DNA of 6,656 bases from an uncultured Bacteroidales bacterium (GTDB lineage: Bacteria > Bacteroidota > Bacteroidia > Bacteroidales > Muribaculaceae): contig CAMWNL010000101.1 of assembly GCA_947175585.1 (NCBI GenBank), positions 1 to 6,656 on the forward strand. The letters run 5' to 3'. The notes under the pieces are model-generated. The model ran no database searches. It saw only the letters and a list, made by a program, of their open reading frames with translations, and had not been told where the DNA came from. Shown piece by piece: positions 5,701 to 6,656 of this stretch (position 1 is its first letter; the number at the start of each line of letters is the position of its first letter). A program made the translations under genes and the position numbers.

Positions 5701-6656
5701 GGATTGTCCACCCTGAGTACGGTCGAAACTTCAGTTTCGACGCCTTTGGCTACAGTTACCGGAGCAGTGACAGCTCCGACGCCTGAAACCGGTTCGTTAT
5801 CATCACTGTAAAGCTTGTTAGCGTAGAGAGTGTAGTCCATGGTGAGATTTTTCATCTCTTTTTTGCCGAGATTGCGCAGAGTAGCAGTGATCGCAAGCTC
5901 ACCGTCGGTGTAGTCGTTGGTCAAATCAGGAATAACGACAAGGTCGCGAACCTGCATGGCCGGGGTAGAGTAGAGCGACACCGAGCGGAAAATACCCGGC
6001 AGGCGGAACATATCCTGGGCTTCGAAGAACGATCCGTCGCTGTTACGATATACTTCTACGGCAACGGTATTCACACCTTTCTTATTGAGATAGGGTGTGA
6101 TGTTGAATCGGGCTGCATTACGGGAGTTTTTGCTGAACCCTACATATCTGCCGTTTATCCAAAGATAGAAGAACGAGTCAACGCCATCGAAATTGATAAA
6201 GACTTCGCGGTCTTTCCAATCGGCAGGAACTTCGAATGTGCGACGATAGGAACCGACCTCGTTGCGGAAACCGAATGTAGTCCAATCCTCGGGCGGTGTG
6301 CGCATAACGCCGCCGCGCCAGTCATCGACCTTAACTTCATGCCAGAAGATGACTTTCTGGTTGACGTAGATAGGTTTGCCGTAAGCCTGTGAGCCATCGG
6401 GACGAAGACCGGCGATATTCCAGTTTGACGGCACTTCGATGTCGTCCCACGACGAAGTGTCGAAATCGGGTTTGAAAAAATCTTTAGGTCTTCCCGACGG
6501 CTCGTTGACCCAATGGAATTTCCAAGTGCCGTCGAGCGACATCCAGTATTCGCTGTATTCAGGGAGAACTTTACGGGCATTTTCAACCGTCGCGAAGGGA
6601 TAGAATGTAGCTCTTGGCTGCTCTTTGTTATAGGCAAGTGAGTCAGGAGACTGCCA
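2709..6656 (-). CDS. GH2 beta-galactosidase (LacZ-like) with C-terminal CBM32-like domain, 5' end missing
   Basis: The reading frame is open to the right edge; 1315 residues are visible and the real start and any signal peptide lie outside. The first visible residues, WQSPDSLAYNKEQPRATFYPF, match the normal LacZ N-terminus. Domains in visible numbering: jelly-roll sugar-binding domain about 35-228; Ig-like about 233-353; TIM barrel about 356-648; second Ig-like about 658-753; LacZ small-chain domain about 768-1078; a chitobiase/Fn3-associated-like segment about 1107-1153; a discoidin/F5-8 C (CBM32-like) domain about 1178-1315. The acid/base is Glu495 in SLGNEAG and the nucleophile Glu558 in HISEYAHSMGN. 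Magnesium ligands Glu449, His451 and Glu495, and also His390, His424 and Trp589, match E. coli LacZ. The enzyme should hydrolyse terminal beta-galactosides, probably from complex glycans in the periplasm or at the surface; other GH2 specificities cannot be excluded. It is longer than the roughly 1024-residue E. coli LacZ because of the C-terminal modules. Its promoter is outside the window. Confidence 0.95.
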   Translation of the reverse strand, partial: WQSPDSLAYNKEQPRATFYPFATVENARKVLPEYSEYWMSLDGTWKFHWVNEPSGRPKDFFKPDFDTSSWDDIEVPSNWNIAGLRPDGSQAYGKPIYVNQKVIFWHEVKVDDWRGGVMRTPPEDWTTFGFRNEVGSYRRTFEVPADWKDREVFINFDGVDSFFYLWINGRYVGFSKNSRNAARFNITPYLNKKGVNTVAVEVYRNSDGSFFEAQDMFRLPGIFRSVSLYSTPAMQVRDLVVIPDLTNDYTDGELAITATLRNLGKKEMKNLTMDYTLYANKLYSDDNEPVSGVGAVTAPVTVAKGVETEVSTVLRVDNPRKWSAEAPWRYTLVGQLKDDKGKVIETVSTYVGFRKVEIRDTPAEEDEFGLAGRYFYVNGQPVKLKGVNRHETNPTKGHAIDRDWMEKEVMMMKRANINHVRNSHYPDAPYWYYLCDKYGIYLEDEANLESHEYYYGKASLSHVPEFKAAHVARDMELVHSTVNSPSVVIWSLGNEAGPGDNFVTAYNAIKAFDTSRPVQYERNNDIVDMGSNQYPSINWVRQAVTGKTNIKYPFHISEYAHSMGNAVGNLIDYWDAMESTNFFMGGAIWDWIDQSLYNYDPETGDRYLAFGGDFGDNPSDGQFVMNGIVFGDMEPKPQYHEVKKVYQNVAVNPVDMTKGQIEIFNKNYFVPLEDYAIGWRLMRDGVEVGSGDALIGPRMAVGPRQKLNFTIPYDYSKLDPEGEYYVTVEFRLAEDKPWAEKGYVQMAEQLPVKTATGIHCMKCSAKGGDVSVESTGNTITYTGDNFKAVFDLTGSLYSLNYGGMDVIVPGHGPTLDAFRAYLNNDNWISGQWFANGLYNLKHRVTGFNSFIDANGNYALSFTVESQAPRGGRMIGGNGNSRGTYSIDESGSEPFGPDDFKITTNQIWTVYPDGSVELNAIINSNNPSIVLPRLGYTLEVPQSLGEVTYYGRGPEENYNDRKTGQFVGRYTAKVADMMTDYTRPQSNGNREEVRWAALTDGNRGVIFIAPELMSMTASPYTEMQLFNADHPYKLPESKSTVLHLDLGVTGLGGASCGQGGPLEPDRVKASEHRFSFIIRPADKQQLQTLASVRPKGAQPLGISRNRLGMVSINVPDSTSKVLFTVDGAKTPQIYEGPFELRSASTVTAWIQETPKSKKDKVKIGNINATASFPKMDAVRTEAIFASSQEPDFGDASNLTDGDPSTIWHTMWSVTVATYPHWVDFDAGEVKNIKGINYLPRQDGNSNGNIKDYEIYVSTDGQNWGEPVAKGTFSKGSAQKSVTFDHPVSGRFVRFMALNSQSGNDYASGAEFEVIAD

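Noticed and set aside
5220..5786. Plus-strand open frame of 188 codons inside the GH2 gene
   Set aside because: Same reason: antisense to conserved GH2 sequence, with His/Val/Phe-rich composition typical of reverse-frame translation.
6540..6542. ATG at 6542 as the start of the GH2 protein
   Set aside because: The frame stays open to the window edge, and the 38 upstream codons encode typical LacZ N-terminal sequence, so this Met is internal.

Overview
The window looks like a chromosomal segment of a gut-type Bacteroidales, probably near Muribaculaceae or Bacteroidaceae. The reasons are a large GH2 beta-galactosidase with a C-terminal CBM32-like domain, a DUF1080-type lipoprotein, a TrpS close to Bacteroides versions, start regions without Shine-Dalgarno sites, and -7 boxes of the Bacteroidetes form TAnnTTTG. 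Base composition is moderate to GC-rich in the metabolic genes and clearly AT-rich in one gene. The taxonomic call is inference from protein style and promoter form, not from a search.

Layout from left to right: (1) on the minus strand, the N-terminal 159 residues of a lipoprotein of the 3-keto-disaccharide hydrolase/DUF1080 family, cut by the left edge; (2) on the minus strand, 30 bases upstream of that gene, trpS, complete, with an acidic insertion of about 24 residues; (3) an intergenic gap with candidate promoters facing both ways; (4) on the plus strand, an AT-rich gene for a RhuM-type DNA-binding protein fused through a charged helical linker to a PLD-like domain with an altered HKD motif; (5) a bidirectional hairpin terminator between converging genes; (6) on the minus strand, a very large GH2 beta-galactosidase that fills the rest of the window and runs off the right edge, with only its extreme N-terminus missing.

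The GH2 enzyme and the DUF1080 lipoprotein both suggest glycan or glycoside breakdown, but they are separated by trpS and the RhuM gene and need not act together. trpS and the DUF1080 gene are probably co-transcribed. The RhuM/PLD gene is the odd element: opposite strand, different composition, own promoter, shared terminator, and two strong DNA inverted repeats inside its coding sequence. It is the best candidate here for a poorly described accessory function such as a regulator or nuclease, possibly linked to mobile elements or defence, but the sequence alone does not prove a function.
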